NCBI RefSeq assembly: GCF_041435115.1
Contig: NZ_CP108046.1
Location: 3,472,001 to 3,536,000, forward strand
DNA: 64,000 bases
Direction: 5' to 3'
Source: Streptomyces sp. NBC_00289
GTDB taxonomy: Bacteria; Actinomycetota; Actinomycetes; Streptomycetales; Streptomycetaceae
Each line of letters begins with the position of its first letter. Position 1 is the stretch's first letter. The translations under genes were made by a program, and so were the position numbers. The notes below the pieces were generated by a model. It was not told the origin of the DNA, made no database searches, and saw nothing but the letters and a program-made list of their open reading frames with translations. Shown here piece by piece: positions 17,817 through 26,612 of the stretch.

Positions 17817-20800
17817 TCAGACCGCCCGGTAGGCCTCCCGCAGCTTCTGCACGGCTGCCGCGTACCGCCCGCTCAGCAGGAGGTGGTCCGCGTCGGCGAA
17901 CGGCTTCGACACCGCCGCCGTGAGGGTGCCGCCCACCCGCCGCTGCACGATCAGCCGCGCCCTGGCGACGAGTGCGCCGCCCGCCTCCCGCGCGCCGGCA
18001 CGCTCGGCCGCGGCAGCCGCCGCGGCCAGCACCCTCAGCGTCTTCTCGCCGCCTGCGGGCACCTTCGTCACCGTGGTCAGCCCCCAGCCGTACGGGAACT
18101 GCGGATCGTACGAAGCGTCGCCGACGTTGATCGGCAGCTGCGCCTCGGACCTCGGCCAGGTGACCGGGAGCCGGCCGGTGAAGGGCCGCTTGCCGTACAG
18201 GACGTCCGCGACGCCGTCGCCCTCGGTGCCCGGCAGCCAGGAGGCCACGAGGGCGTCGATGCCGCCGAGCCGGTCACCGATGAGCTGGGGGCGCCCCGAG
18301 ACGATCAGGACCGCGCACTTCATCGCCGCGCACACCCGGTCCACGGCCGCCCGGTCGGCGGCGGACAGCTCCAGGTCGTTGCCGTTGCCGACGTCCCCGA
18401 CGCCCTCCGCGTACGGGGTCTCGCCGACGACGACCACACCGACGTCGTAGCCCTGCGTGGAGGCCGAGGCGTCCTTGGAGTACGTGACCTCGCCGCCGGC
18501 GTTCCGCAGCCCCTCCAGGACGGTGGTGCCCGGGGTGATGTCGCCGGAGGAGCCCTGCCAGGTGACGGTCCAGCCTCCGGTCTGGTTGCCGATGTCGTCG
18601 GCGTTGGAACCGGCCACGTAGACCTTCTGCGACTTCCTCAGGGGCAGCACACCGCCCGCGTTCTTCAGCAGCACCTGGGACTCGGCCGCCGCCTGGCGGG
18701 CGACGGCCCGGTGGGCGGTGGAGCCGATGGCCGCGGCGCCGCCGGTATCGGCGTAGGGCCGCTCGAACAGGCCGAGCCGGAACTTCTGGGTGAGGATGCG
18801 GGACACCGCGTCGTCGATGCGGCGCTCGCTGATCCGACCCGCCTCGACCTCGTCCACGAGGGTGGTGTGGAAGTCCTTGTAGGCGTACGGGACCATGATC
18901 ATGTCGAGGCCCGCGTTGACCGACGTACGGACGTCCGAGGCGTAGTCGCCGGGGATCTGGTCGATGCCGGCCCAGTCGCTGATCACGAAGCCGTCGAAGC
19001 CCATGCGGTCCTTCAGCACCCCGTTGATCATGTCGGCGCGGGCGTGCATCTTGACCGGGCCCCGGCCGTCACCGATGACGTCGAGGGAGGAGTACGACGG
19101 CATGACCGACCCGACCCCGCGGTCCACGGCCTGCTGGTAGGGGGCCAGGTGGACGGCCTCCAACTGCTGTCGGGTGACCTTGGTGACGCCCTGGTCGATG
19201 GTGTATGTGCCGGTGGTGGAGGTGCCGTACCCGGTGCCGCCGTCACCGACGAAGTGCTTGGCCGTGGCCAGGACCTTGTCGTCGTCCTTCAGATCGCTGC
19301 CGTCCCGGGCGCCCTGGAGGCCCTGGACGACCGTCTCCATGGACTCCACGAGAGCTGGGTCCTCGCCGAACGACTCGTACGAGCGGCCCCAGCGTTCGTC
19401 GCGGGTGACGCAGAGGCAGGGGGCGAAATCCCAGGGGATGCCGGTGGCACGGACCTCGGCGGCGGTCACCGCGCCCGTCCGCTGCGCGAGTCGGGGGTCC
19501 CTGGTCGCGCCGATGCCGATGTTGTGCGGCATGACCGTGGCGCCGACCAGGTTGTTGTGGCCGTGCACCGCGTCGACGCCGTAGATCAGCGGGATCTGGA
19601 AGCGGGTGGCCTGCGCCCTCAGCTGGAAGGCGTCGATCATCTTCGCCCAGGCCTCGGGGGTGTTGGGCGTCGGGGTGGAGCCGCCGCCGGACAGGAGTGA
19701 GCCGAGGTCGTAGGCGGCGATGTCACCGGGGGCGGTGACCGCGCCGCGTTCGGCCTGGGTCATCTGGCCGGCCTTCTCCGCCAAAGACAGCCGGGAGACG
19801 AGATCGGCGACCCGCTTCCGCACCGGCAGCTTGGCGTTCAGGTACGGCAGCCCGTGCGCGTCGACGACGACCTGCGGGTTCTCGGCCGGGGGCTTGGCGC
19901 CGGTGACGGTCAGCTTCAGCGGGATCGTCTCGGCGGACTCGGCGGCCTTGTCCTCGAGGGTGCGGACCCGCAGGGTGCGGGAGGTGCCGGACGCGGTGCC
20001 CGCCGGGAAGGTGATCGTGCCGGTGACCGGCGTGTAGTCCCTGCCCGGTGTCGCGGTACCGGCCGCGGTCGTCTCGTACGCGACGGTCACGGGCTCGTCG
20101 ATGGGGGCGGAGCCGGTGGTGGCGACGGTGACCCGGACCGAGGCGGCGTTGCCCTCCTTGACCGGAAGGACGGCGGAGTCGGTGGTGACGGAGGCACGCA
20201 GCGACTGGTCCGCCCTGCCGTACAGCTCGACGTCGTCCATGGCGAACTCGCCCTTGAGGCCCACGGGGAGGGTGAGGGCGTACCCCCACATCCGGGTGAG
20301 GCCCAGGACCTGGTCGATGCCGCCGACGGGCTGGTAGTCCGTGCGATAGGTGAAGTCGGCGAAGGGGATCTCGACCTGTTTCCAGCCGGTGAAGTCGTCG
20401 GTGAAGGAGGTCGTCCAGAGCTCGGAGGCCTCGCCGTGGGCGCCGCCGTCCTTGATCTCGAAGGCGATCTTCCTGCCGCTGCCCCGGCCGTCCCACCAGA
20501 AGCGGATGCCCTTGTGGGCGGACCAGTCGTGGGCGGGCCGGTCGGCGGCGTAGTCGTGGGTGAAGCCGCCGTACCCGCTGATGTCGTAGGTCCCGGAGAG
20601 GACCTTGGCGCCCTCCGGCGCGTCGTCGCGGGCCGTGAGCGCGAGGGCGGGCGGGTCGTCGCTGTCGCTTCCCCAGGTGAAGAGGCCCTCGGCGGGCTGG
20701 CTCGCGAAGGGCACCTCGCCCTCGAAGCGGTCGACGGCGACCGGGGCGGGGTCGTCGGCGGACGCCGTGGCGGCCGTGGCGAGCGGGAGCAGGGTGGTGA

Positions 20801-20837
20801 GAAGTGCGGCGGTGGCGAGCAGGGCGGTTCTTCGCAT
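17817..20837 (-). CDS. Secreted multidomain GH3 beta-glycosidase
   Basis: A 1006-residue secreted enzyme. Signal peptide residues 1-28 (ends near ASADD). Residues 30-205 form a galactose-binding-like beta-sandwich (DRFEGE, FTHDYAADRP, AMDDVELYG). Residues 210-310 look like a Calx-beta domain (GRDYTPVTGTITFPAGT). The GH3 N-terminal barrel begins near LPVRKRVADLVSRLSLAEKA; KHFVGDGGT and the nucleophile Asp621 (VISDWAGID) are present. The GH3 C-terminal domain follows, with VLLKNAGGVLPL and the PYAEGVGDVG acid/base loop. The last 100 residues are an Ala-rich tail. Probable activity is a beta-glucosidase-like exo-hydrolase. GAGGAA precedes the ATG. It is divergent from the GH30 gene and has a palindrome at 20873-20893 in its promoter. 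Confidence 0.9.
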   Translation of the reverse strand: MRRTALLATAALLTTLLPLATAATASADDPAPVAVDRFEGEVPFASQPAEGLFTWGSDSDDPPALALTARDDAPEGAKVLSGTYDISGYGGFTHDYAADRPAHDWSAHKGIRFWWDGRGSGRKIAFEIKDGGAHGEASELWTTSFTDDFTGWKQVEIPFADFTYRTDYQPVGGIDQVLGLTRMWGYALTLPVGLKGEFAMDDVELYGRADQSLRASVTTDSAVLPVKEGNAASVRVTVATTGSAPIDEPVTVAYETTAAGTATPGRDYTPVTGTITFPAGTASGTSRTLRVRTLEDKAAESAETIPLKLTVTGAKPPAENPQVVVDAHGLPYLNAKLPVRKRVADLVSRLSLAEKAGQMTQAERGAVTAPGDIAAYDLGSLLSGGGSTPTPNTPEAWAKMIDAFQLRAQATRFQIPLIYGVDAVHGHNNLVGATVMPHNIGIGATRDPRLAQRTGAVTAAEVRATGIPWDFAPCLCVTRDERWGRSYESFGEDPALVESMETVVQGLQGARDGSDLKDDDKVLATAKHFVGDGGTGYGTSTTGTYTIDQGVTKVTRQQLEAVHLAPYQQAVDRGVGSVMPSYSSLDVIGDGRGPVKMHARADMINGVLKDRMGFDGFVISDWAGIDQIPGDYASDVRTSVNAGLDMIMVPYAYKDFHTTLVDEVEAGRISERRIDDAVSRILTQKFRLGLFERPYADTGGAAAIGSTAHRAVARQAAAESQVLLKNAGGVLPLRKSQKVYVAGSNADDIGNQTGGWTVTWQGSSGDITPGTTVLEGLRNAGGEVTYSKDASASTQGYDVGVVVVGETPYAEGVGDVGNGNDLELSAADRAAVDRVCAAMKCAVLIVSGRPQLIGDRLGGIDALVASWLPGTEGDGVADVLYGKRPFTGRLPVTWPRSEAQLPINVGDASYDPQFPYGWGLTTVTKVPAGGEKTLRVLAAAAAAAERAGAREAGGALVARARLIVQRRVGGTLTAAVSKPFADADHLLLSGRYAAAVQKLREAYRAV

Positions 20838-20872
20838 GGACCATTCCTCGGCTCTCGTAGTCCACTCATGAC

Positions 20873-20893
20873 TTAGCTCACGCCGTGAGTTAA
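20873..20893. promoter_or_regulatory. Operator-like palindrome upstream of GH3 gene
   Basis: TTAGCTCAC-GCC-GTGAGTTAA is an inverted repeat with 8 of 9 positions paired, 36 bases upstream of the GH3 start codon. The size and position suit a LacI-type sugar repressor, but no such regulator is encoded nearby. Confidence 0.5.
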
Positions 20894-20970
20894 CTGGCGC
20901 CCCGTGAAGCCGTCAAGAGTTCACGTCAGAACCGGTGCGAGCCCAACGCGCGGCCGGATCAGGGAGGTTG

Positions 20971-20986
20971 TCACTTCGAAAAGTGA
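20971..20986. promoter_or_regulatory. Palindrome upstream of GH30 gene
   Basis: TCACTT-CGAA-AAGTGA is a perfect 16-bp palindrome with its own symmetric centre, about 90 bases before the GH30 ATG. It differs from the palindrome near the GH3 gene, so the two genes may answer to different regulators. Confidence 0.45.
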
Positions 20987-21075
20987 ACGCGCGCCCCCTT
21001 GACGTGTATACGAAGCCGTCATTTACTCACGCCTCGCACGCCTCCCATCCCCCCACCTCCAGAAGGCGGCGCTCC

Positions 21076-22941
21076 ATGAGGAGATCCACTCGGGCGGTCC
21101 GGCTGCTTCTCGCCGGGCTGCTCACCACGGCCGGTTTCACGGCGGCGACCGCGCCGGCGCACGCGGCCGGCGAGCAGGTCACGGCCTGGCTGACCACCAC
21201 AGACGACACCGGCGGACGCCATGTGGTCCGCGGACTCCAGGCCCAGACGCCGTTCGCCTTCCAGTCCGGCTCCGGCGGCAGCGGCGAGAACATCACCGTG
21301 GACGAGGACACCCGCTACCAGACCTTCACCGGTGGCGGCGCCTCCTTCACCGACACCGCGGCCTGGCTGATGAACAGCAGCGGGGCCCTCTCGACGGCGG
21401 CCCGGGACGCGGCCATGCGGAAGCTGTTCTCACCGACGGAGGGGATCGGGCTGTCGTTCCTGCGCAATCCGATGGGTGCCTCGGACCTGGCCCGGTTCGG
21501 GTACACCTACGACGACATGCCGGCCGGGCAGACGGATCCCTCGCTGTCCGGCTTCTCCATCGCGCACGACCTGGCGGACGTCGTGCCGCTCACGAAGCGG
21601 GCGCTCCAGCTGAACCCGTCCCTCACCGTCATGGCCTCCCCGTGGACCGCGCCGGCCTGGATGAAGGACAGCGGGCAGCTCAACGGCGGGTGGCTGAAGG
21701 CCGAAAACTACGGGGCCTACGCCTCGTACTTCGTGAAGTACCTCCAGGCGTACCGGGACCAGGGCGTGCCGGTGTCGTACGTGACGGCGCAGAACGAGCC
21801 GACGTGCTGCTCCGGATACCCCTCGATGAGCTGGAACGCGAGCGGCCTCGCGTACTTCACCAAGAGCGAGCTGCTGCCGAAGCTCCAGGCGGCGGGCCTG
21901 TCGACGAAGGTCCTGGCGCACGACTGGAACTGGGACGTGTACGACGCGTACGCCGCCCCGACCGTGGACGACGCGGCGGTCCGCAGCCACCCCAACTTCG
22001 GCGGGATCGCCTGGCACGGCTACGGCGGGGACGTGGCGAAACAGACCTCCACGCACGACCGGTACCCGCAGCTCGACGCGTTCGGCACCGAGCACTCGGG
22101 CGGCACCTGGATCGCCGACCAGCAGCGCGAGGACATGCTGAACATCGTCGACTACACCCGCAACTGGGCGAAGTCGGTGACCAAGTGGTCGCTGGCGGTG
22201 GACCAGAACATGGGCCCGCACAACGGCGGTTGCGGAACCTGCACCGGGCTGGTCACCGTGCACAACGGTGACGGCGCGAGCGGCACGGTCGACTACACCG
22301 TCGAGTACTACACGATGGGACACCTGACGAAGTTCGTCCGGCCGGGCGCGCAGCGGATCGCCTCGACCGCGTCGTCGGCCGTGCCGAACGTGGCATGGCG
22401 CAACCCCGACGGCAGCAAGGCCCTGATCGCGTACAACGGCTCCGCCTCGGCCCGGACGGTGACCGTCAACTGGGGTGGACAGCACGCGACCTACAACCTG
22501 CCCGGGAAGACGTCGGCGACCTTCACCTGGGCGGGCACGCCGTCCGGCGGCGGAGGCGGGACCGGGGCCTTCGTCGGGCTCGCGGGCAAGTGCCTGGACG
22601 TGACGGGCGGCGCGAGCGCCAACGGAACCGCGGTGCAGCTCTACGACTGCAACGGCAGTACGGCCCAGCAGTGGACCGTGCGGACGGACGGCTCGGTGCG
22701 GGCGCTCGGCAAGTGCCTCGACGTGGTCTCGGCGTCGACCGCCGACGGGGCGAGGACGCAGCTGTACGACTGCAACGGCACCGGTGCGCAACGCTGGTCG
22801 TACGACGCCGCGACCGGTGACGTGGTGAACACGGCGGCGAACAAGTGCCTCGACGTGACGGACAACTCGTCGGCCAACGGGGCGCGGGCGCAGATCTGGT
22901 CGTGCACGGGGGCCGCCAACCAGAAGTGGCTGCTGCGGTAG
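21076..22941 (+). CDS. Secreted GH30 glycosidase with ricin-type lectin domain
   Basis: A 621-residue secreted enzyme. Signal peptide about residues 1-33 (RRSTRAVRLLLAGLLTTAG, ending AHA). The GH30 barrel begins with GGGASFTDTAAWLMN. The acid/base Glu241 is in TAQNEPTCC and the nucleophile Glu339 in GTEHSGGTW. A beta-sandwich side domain follows to about residue 490. A GGGG linker leads to a CBM13/ricin-B domain with three QxW repeats (AQQWTV, AQRWSY, NQKWLL). The layout fits bacterial endo-beta-1,6-galactanases described in Streptomyces, but a beta-1,6-glucanase cannot be excluded. ATG 21076 has AGAAGG 9 bases upstream. It is divergent from the GH3 enzyme, so the pair may degrade one polysaccharide in two steps. 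Confidence 0.9.
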   Translation: MRRSTRAVRLLLAGLLTTAGFTAATAPAHAAGEQVTAWLTTTDDTGGRHVVRGLQAQTPFAFQSGSGGSGENITVDEDTRYQTFTGGGASFTDTAAWLMNSSGALSTAARDAAMRKLFSPTEGIGLSFLRNPMGASDLARFGYTYDDMPAGQTDPSLSGFSIAHDLADVVPLTKRALQLNPSLTVMASPWTAPAWMKDSGQLNGGWLKAENYGAYASYFVKYLQAYRDQGVPVSYVTAQNEPTCCSGYPSMSWNASGLAYFTKSELLPKLQAAGLSTKVLAHDWNWDVYDAYAAPTVDDAAVRSHPNFGGIAWHGYGGDVAKQTSTHDRYPQLDAFGTEHSGGTWIADQQREDMLNIVDYTRNWAKSVTKWSLAVDQNMGPHNGGCGTCTGLVTVHNGDGASGTVDYTVEYYTMGHLTKFVRPGAQRIASTASSAVPNVAWRNPDGSKALIAYNGSASARTVTVNWGGQHATYNLPGKTSATFTWAGTPSGGGGGTGAFVGLAGKCLDVTGGASANGTAVQLYDCNGSTAQQWTVRTDGSVRALGKCLDVVSASTADGARTQLYDCNGTGAQRWSYDAATGDVVNTAANKCLDVTDNSSANGARAQIWSCTGAANQKWLLR

Positions 22942-22958
22942 CCGGAGAGGAGCCCGCC

Positions 22959-22994
22959 GGTCCTCGGCGCCGTTCGGGCGGCTCGCCGAGGACC
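22959..22994. terminator. Terminator between GH30 gene and cimA
   Basis: GGTCCTCGGCG (22959-22969) pairs perfectly with CGCCGAGGACC (22984-22994) across a 14-base loop. The right arm is repeated again at about 23017-23027. It lies between convergent genes. Confidence 0.7.
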
Positions 22995-23040
22995 CCGGCC
23001 GGGCGGCGCCCCGCCCGCCGAGGACCCTGGTGAACGGCGC

Positions 23041-24645
23041 CTACTTCGCGGGCTCCACGCCCGCCCGCAGCAGGCCGTACGCGTACGCGTCCTCGAGCGC
23101 CTGCCAGGAGGCGGCGATGACGTTCTCCGCCACGCCCACCGTCGACCACTCCCCCGTGCCGTCGGACGTGGAGATGAGGACCCTCGTCGTGGACTGGGTG
23201 CCGTGCACGCCCTCGAGGATGCGGACCTTGTAGTCGACGAGCTCGAGCTTGGCGAGCTGGGGGTAGATCGTCTCCAGGGCGACCCGCAGGGCGCGGTCCA
23301 GGGCGTTGACGGGGCCGTTGCCCTCGGCGGTGGCGACGATGCGCTCGCCCTTGGCGAAGAGCTTGACCGTGGCCTCGTTGGCGTGGGTGCCGTCGGGGCG
23401 GTCCTCGACGATCGCGCGCCAGGACTCGACCTCGAAGTACTTCAGGGGCTTGCCCTCGACCTCGGCGCGGAGCAGCAGTTCGAAGGAGGCGTCGGCCGCC
23501 TCGTAGGTGTAGCCCTTGAGCTCGCGCTCCTTGACCCGCTCGACGACCCGGCCGACCAGTTCGCGGTCACCGCCCAGGTCGACGCCCAGCTCCTTGCCCT
23601 TGAGCTCGATCGACGCGCGGCCCGCCATGTCGGAGACCAGCATCCGCATGGTGTTGCCGACCTGCTCCGGGTCGATGTGCTGGTAGAGGTCCGGGTCGAC
23701 CTTGATGGCGGAGGCGTGCAGGCCCGCCTTGTGGGCGAAGGCCGATACGCCCACGTAGGGCTGGTGGGTGGAGGGGGTGAGGTTGACGACCTCCGCGATG
23801 GCGTGCGAGATGCGGGTCATCTCGCGGAGCTTGCCGTCGGGCAGGACCTTCTTGCCGTACTTGAGCTCCAGCGCCGCCACGACCGGGAACAGGTTGGCGT
23901 TGCCGACCCGCTCGCCGTAGCCGTTCGCCGTGCACTGCACGTGGGTCGCGCCCGCGTCCACCGCGGCCAGGGTGTTGGCGACCGCGCAGCCCGTGTCGTC
24001 CTGGGTGTGGATGCCGAGGCGGGCGCCGGTGTCGGCCAGCACCGTCGAGACGACCGCGTGGATCTGCGCCGGGAGCATGCCTCCGTTGGTGTCGCAGAGG
24101 ATGACCACGCTCGCGCCGGCCTCGGACGCCGTACGGACGACGGCCTTCGCGTACTCGGGGTTCGCGCGGTAGCCGTCGAAGAAGTGCTCGCAGTCGACGA
24201 AGACCCGGCGGCCCTGGGAGCACAGGTGGGAGACGGTGTCCCGGACCATCTCCAGGTTCTCCTCCAGGGTGGTGCGCAGAGCGAGCTCGACGTGCCGGTC
24301 GTGGGACTTCGCCACCAGGGTGATCACCGGGGCTCCGGACTCCAGGAGCGCCCTGACCTGCGGGTCCTCGGACGCCTTCGCGCCGGCCCGGCGGGTGGCG
24401 CCGAACGCGACGAGCTGGGCGTGCTGGAAGCTGATCTCCTGCTGGGCGCGGGCGAAGAACTCGGTGTCGCGCGGGTTGGCGCCGGGCCAGCCGCCCTCGA
24501 TGAAGCCCACGCCGAAGTCGTCCAGGTGCCGTGCGATGGCCAGCTTGTCGGCGACGGTGAGGTTGATGCCCTCGCGCTGGGCGCCGTCGCGCAGGGTGGT
24601 GTCGAAGACGTGGAACGTGTCGTCGAGCTCGCTGGTTTCCGTCAT
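23041..24645 (-). CDS. cimA: Citramalate synthase
   Basis: A 534-residue enzyme of the HMGL/isopropylmalate-synthase superfamily. It condenses pyruvate with acetyl-CoA to (R)-citramalate, opening a threonine-independent route to isoleucine. The catalytic barrel starts FHVFDTTLRDGAQREGINL; metal-binding HTQDDTGCAVANTLAAV and CTANGYGERVGNANL are present. The C-terminal LeuA-dimer regulatory domain begins near ERELKGYTYEAADASFELL. Length and the TLRDGAQREGI motif match CimA better than LeuA, although such genes are often labelled leuA2. ATG 24645 has AGGAG 10 bases upstream. A T-tailed terminator about 110 bases upstream and a short ORF with two rare ATT codons suggest attenuation by isoleucine. 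Confidence 0.92.
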   Translation of the reverse strand: MTETSELDDTFHVFDTTLRDGAQREGINLTVADKLAIARHLDDFGVGFIEGGWPGANPRDTEFFARAQQEISFQHAQLVAFGATRRAGAKASEDPQVRALLESGAPVITLVAKSHDRHVELALRTTLEENLEMVRDTVSHLCSQGRRVFVDCEHFFDGYRANPEYAKAVVRTASEAGASVVILCDTNGGMLPAQIHAVVSTVLADTGARLGIHTQDDTGCAVANTLAAVDAGATHVQCTANGYGERVGNANLFPVVAALELKYGKKVLPDGKLREMTRISHAIAEVVNLTPSTHQPYVGVSAFAHKAGLHASAIKVDPDLYQHIDPEQVGNTMRMLVSDMAGRASIELKGKELGVDLGGDRELVGRVVERVKERELKGYTYEAADASFELLLRAEVEGKPLKYFEVESWRAIVEDRPDGTHANEATVKLFAKGERIVATAEGNGPVNALDRALRVALETIYPQLAKLELVDYKVRILEGVHGTQSTTRVLISTSDGTGEWSTVGVAENVIAASWQALEDAYAYGLLRAGVEPAK

Positions 24646-24756
24646 GGTGTCAAGGCTCCTGTGTCGGATCTCGGTCTGTACCGGAATGACCGGCTCCACC
24701 GTCCTCCAATGATCCCTCGCGCTGCGCTCCCGGCTTGGGGTGGGCCAGAAAAAGCG

Positions 24757-24781
24757 AAAAACCCCTCGCGGGTGCGAGAGG
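24757..24781 (-). terminator. Intrinsic terminator upstream of cimA
   Basis: On the minus strand CCTCTCGC-ACCC-GCGAGGGG forms an 8-bp stem followed by TTTTT and a second T-run. It ends either the urease operon or a cimA leader transcript. The 3' arm and tail (CGAGGGGTTTTT) are the same as in the ilvB attenuator at 47855-47887. Confidence 0.75.
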
Positions 24782-24836
24782 TCTGCGCGCGGGTCGAGAA
24801 CGACGGTGTCCGCCCGTACCTGGTCGTACGTGGCGG

Positions 24837-24887
24837 TCACTGCGGACCGGCGCGCCTGCTGCCAATAATCGTGGCGAACGAGAGCAC
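24837..24887 (-). CDS. Possible cimA leader peptide
   Basis: A 16-codon ORF MLSFATIIGSRRAGPQ ends about 55 bases before the terminator. Its two adjacent Ile codons are ATT, rare in this GC-rich genome; the confirmed-looking ilvB leader also uses ATT. Against it: the GTG start has no clear ribosome site, and the region could simply be the tail of the urease operon transcript. Treat it as a candidate. Confidence 0.3.
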   Translation of the reverse strand: MLSFATIIGSRRAGPQ

Positions 24888-24930
24888 GGTGGCAGTTTGG
24901 CACAAACCGCCGCCGGGCTCACCGTCTGTC

Positions 24931-25557
24931 TCAGGATGCGAACAGCGGGTGGTGCGGGCCGTCGAGCTCCTGGTCCAGGAACTCACGGACATGACCGAGG
25001 ACCTGCTCGCGGTCGGTGCCCCGCAGTCCGATCGCGACATGGATGGAGAAGCCGTCCAGCAGCGCCCGGAGCCGTGCCGCGAAGCGGTCGGGGTCGACGC
25101 GCCGGAACTCGCCGCGGGAGACGCCCTCCGCGAGGAGGGCGACCAGGTCGCGGTGCCAGGCGCCCTCGATGGCGGCCTGCCGGTCGCGGGCGTCGTCGTC
25201 GGCGTTCTGCGAGCGGTTCCACACCTCCAGCCAGAGCGTCCAGTGCGGATCGCGGTGGCCATCGGGCACGTACAGCTCCACGTAGGAGTCGAGGCGGGCG
25301 CGGGCGGTGGCCGTCCGGGTCAGCAGTCGGCCGCGTTCCGCGCCGAGCCGGCCCTCGCTCCACTCCAGGGTCCGCAGCAGCAACTCGTCCTTGGAGTGGA
25401 AGTAGTAGAGGAGATGGCCGCTGCTCATGCCGACCTCGCGCCCGAGCGCCGCCATGGTGAGCCGCTCCAGCCCGCGCTCGGCGATCATCTCCATGGCGGC
25501 GGCGAGGACGTGCTCGCGCGGCGGCGCGTTCTTCCGCGCCCGTGCCGCTCCGGCCAT
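24931..25557 (-). CDS. TetR-family regulator of urease/agmatine deiminase operon
   Basis: A 208-residue TetR-type repressor. The N-terminal DNA-binding domain reads REHVLAAAMEMIAERGLERL, then TMAALGREVGMSSGHLLYYF with the recognition helix in SSGHLLYYFHSKDEL. The C-terminal ligand domain is all-helical and resembles the BetI-type C-terminus (WSEGRLGAERGRLL, WTLWLEVWNRSQ). It is 9 bases downstream of the agmatine deiminase stop and is the last gene of the operon that begins with ureAB. The palindrome at 28995-29013 in front of that operon is a good candidate for its binding site. A nitrogen compound such as agmatine or a polyamine would be a logical ligand (inference). Confidence 0.9.
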   Translation of the reverse strand: MAGAARARKNAPPREHVLAAAMEMIAERGLERLTMAALGREVGMSSGHLLYYFHSKDELLLRTLEWSEGRLGAERGRLLTRTATARARLDSYVELYVPDGHRDPHWTLWLEVWNRSQNADDDARDRQAAIEGAWHRDLVALLAEGVSRGEFRRVDPDRFAARLRALLDGFSIHVAIGLRGTDREQVLGHVREFLDQELDGPHHPLFAS

Positions 25558-25566
25558 CCGCGACTC

Positions 25567-26601
25567 CTAGATCCTCGGCTGCTGCTGCGTGACGCAGTGG
25601 ATGCCACCGCCACCGGAGAAGATCGTACGGGCGTCGACCAGCGTCACCGTCCGCCGCGGGAACAGGCGGCGGAAGATGCCGGCCGCGTTCTCGTCGCGGG
25701 GGTCGCCGAAGCCGCACAGGACCACTCCGCCGTTGCACAGGTAGTGGTTGATGTAGGAGTAGTCGGCCCAGTGGCCGTCCGCCTCCAGGACGGTCGGGGC
25801 GGGCACCTCCACGACCTCCAGGCGGCGCCCGCGCGCGTCGGTCTGCGCCCGCAGCAGGCCGATGACCTCCCGGCTCACCTCGTGGTCGGGGTGCGCGGGG
25901 TCCTGCTGGTGGTGGGCGACGACGACGCCGGGGCGGGCGAAGGCGGCGACGATGTCGACGTGACCGAGGGTGCCGAAGCCGTGGGGAGGGTAGTCGCCGG
26001 TCAGGCCGCGCGGCAGCCAGATCGCCTTGCGGGTGCCGAGGTGGGCGTGGATCTCCGCCTCGACCTCCTCCCTCGACCAGTGCGGGTTGCGCTCGGGGCC
26101 CAGCTGCACGGTCTCCGTGAGCAGGACCGTGCCCTCGCCGTCGACGTGGATCGCCCCGCCCTCGTTGACGAGCTTCGAGGCGTACGTCCTCGCCCCCGCC
26201 AGGTCCGAGACGTGGGCGGCGATCTTCGCGTCGTGCTCCCAGCGGGCCCAGTCCTGGGCGCCCCAGCCGTTGAACGTCCAGTCGACGGCGGCCAGTTCAC
26301 GCCCGTTGGTCAGGAAGGTGGGTCCGATGTCGCGCATCCAGGCGTCGTCGAGGTCGCGCTCGACCGTGTCGACCCCCTCGCCCAAAAGGGCCCGTGCCTC
26401 GCCCGACTGTCCGGGGCCGCACACCACCGTGACCGGTTCGAAGCGGCGGACCGCGCGGGCGACCGACGCCCAGGCGGCGCGTGCGGCGGCGAGGTCCCCG
26501 GGGTCGTCGAAGGTGGGGTTGGGGCCCGGCCACGCCATCCAGGTGCGCTCGTGCGGGGTCCACTCGGCGGGCATGCGGAAGCCGTCGGCGGCAGGAGTCA
26601 T
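25567..26601 (-). CDS. aguA: Agmatine deiminase
   Basis: A 344-residue member of the guanidino-modifying (PAD_porph) family. It would hydrolyse agmatine to N-carbamoylputrescine and ammonia. Motifs run in family order: WTPHERTWMAWPGPN at the N-terminus, AWMRDIGPTF, the NEGGAIHVDGEGT loop, GHVDI with its catalytic His, and the C-terminal GGGGIHCVTQQQP with catalytic Cys336. ATG 26601 was preferred over GTG 26610 because GAAGG sits 8 bases upstream. It begins 11 bases after the ureC stop and ends 9 bases before the TetR gene. No N-carbamoylputrescine amidohydrolase (AguB) gene is adjacent. Peptidyl-arginine deiminase activity is unlikely without an export signal. Confidence 0.88.
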   Translation of the reverse strand: MTPAADGFRMPAEWTPHERTWMAWPGPNPTFDDPGDLAAARAAWASVARAVRRFEPVTVVCGPGQSGEARALLGEGVDTVERDLDDAWMRDIGPTFLTNGRELAAVDWTFNGWGAQDWARWEHDAKIAAHVSDLAGARTYASKLVNEGGAIHVDGEGTVLLTETVQLGPERNPHWSREEVEAEIHAHLGTRKAIWLPRGLTGDYPPHGFGTLGHVDIVAAFARPGVVVAHHQQDPAHPDHEVSREVIGLLRAQTDARGRRLEVVEVPAPTVLEADGHWADYSYINHYLCNGGVVLCGFGDPRDENAAGIFRRLFPRRTVTLVDARTIFSGGGGIHCVTQQQPRI

Positions 26602-26612
26602 GGCGGGCACCT

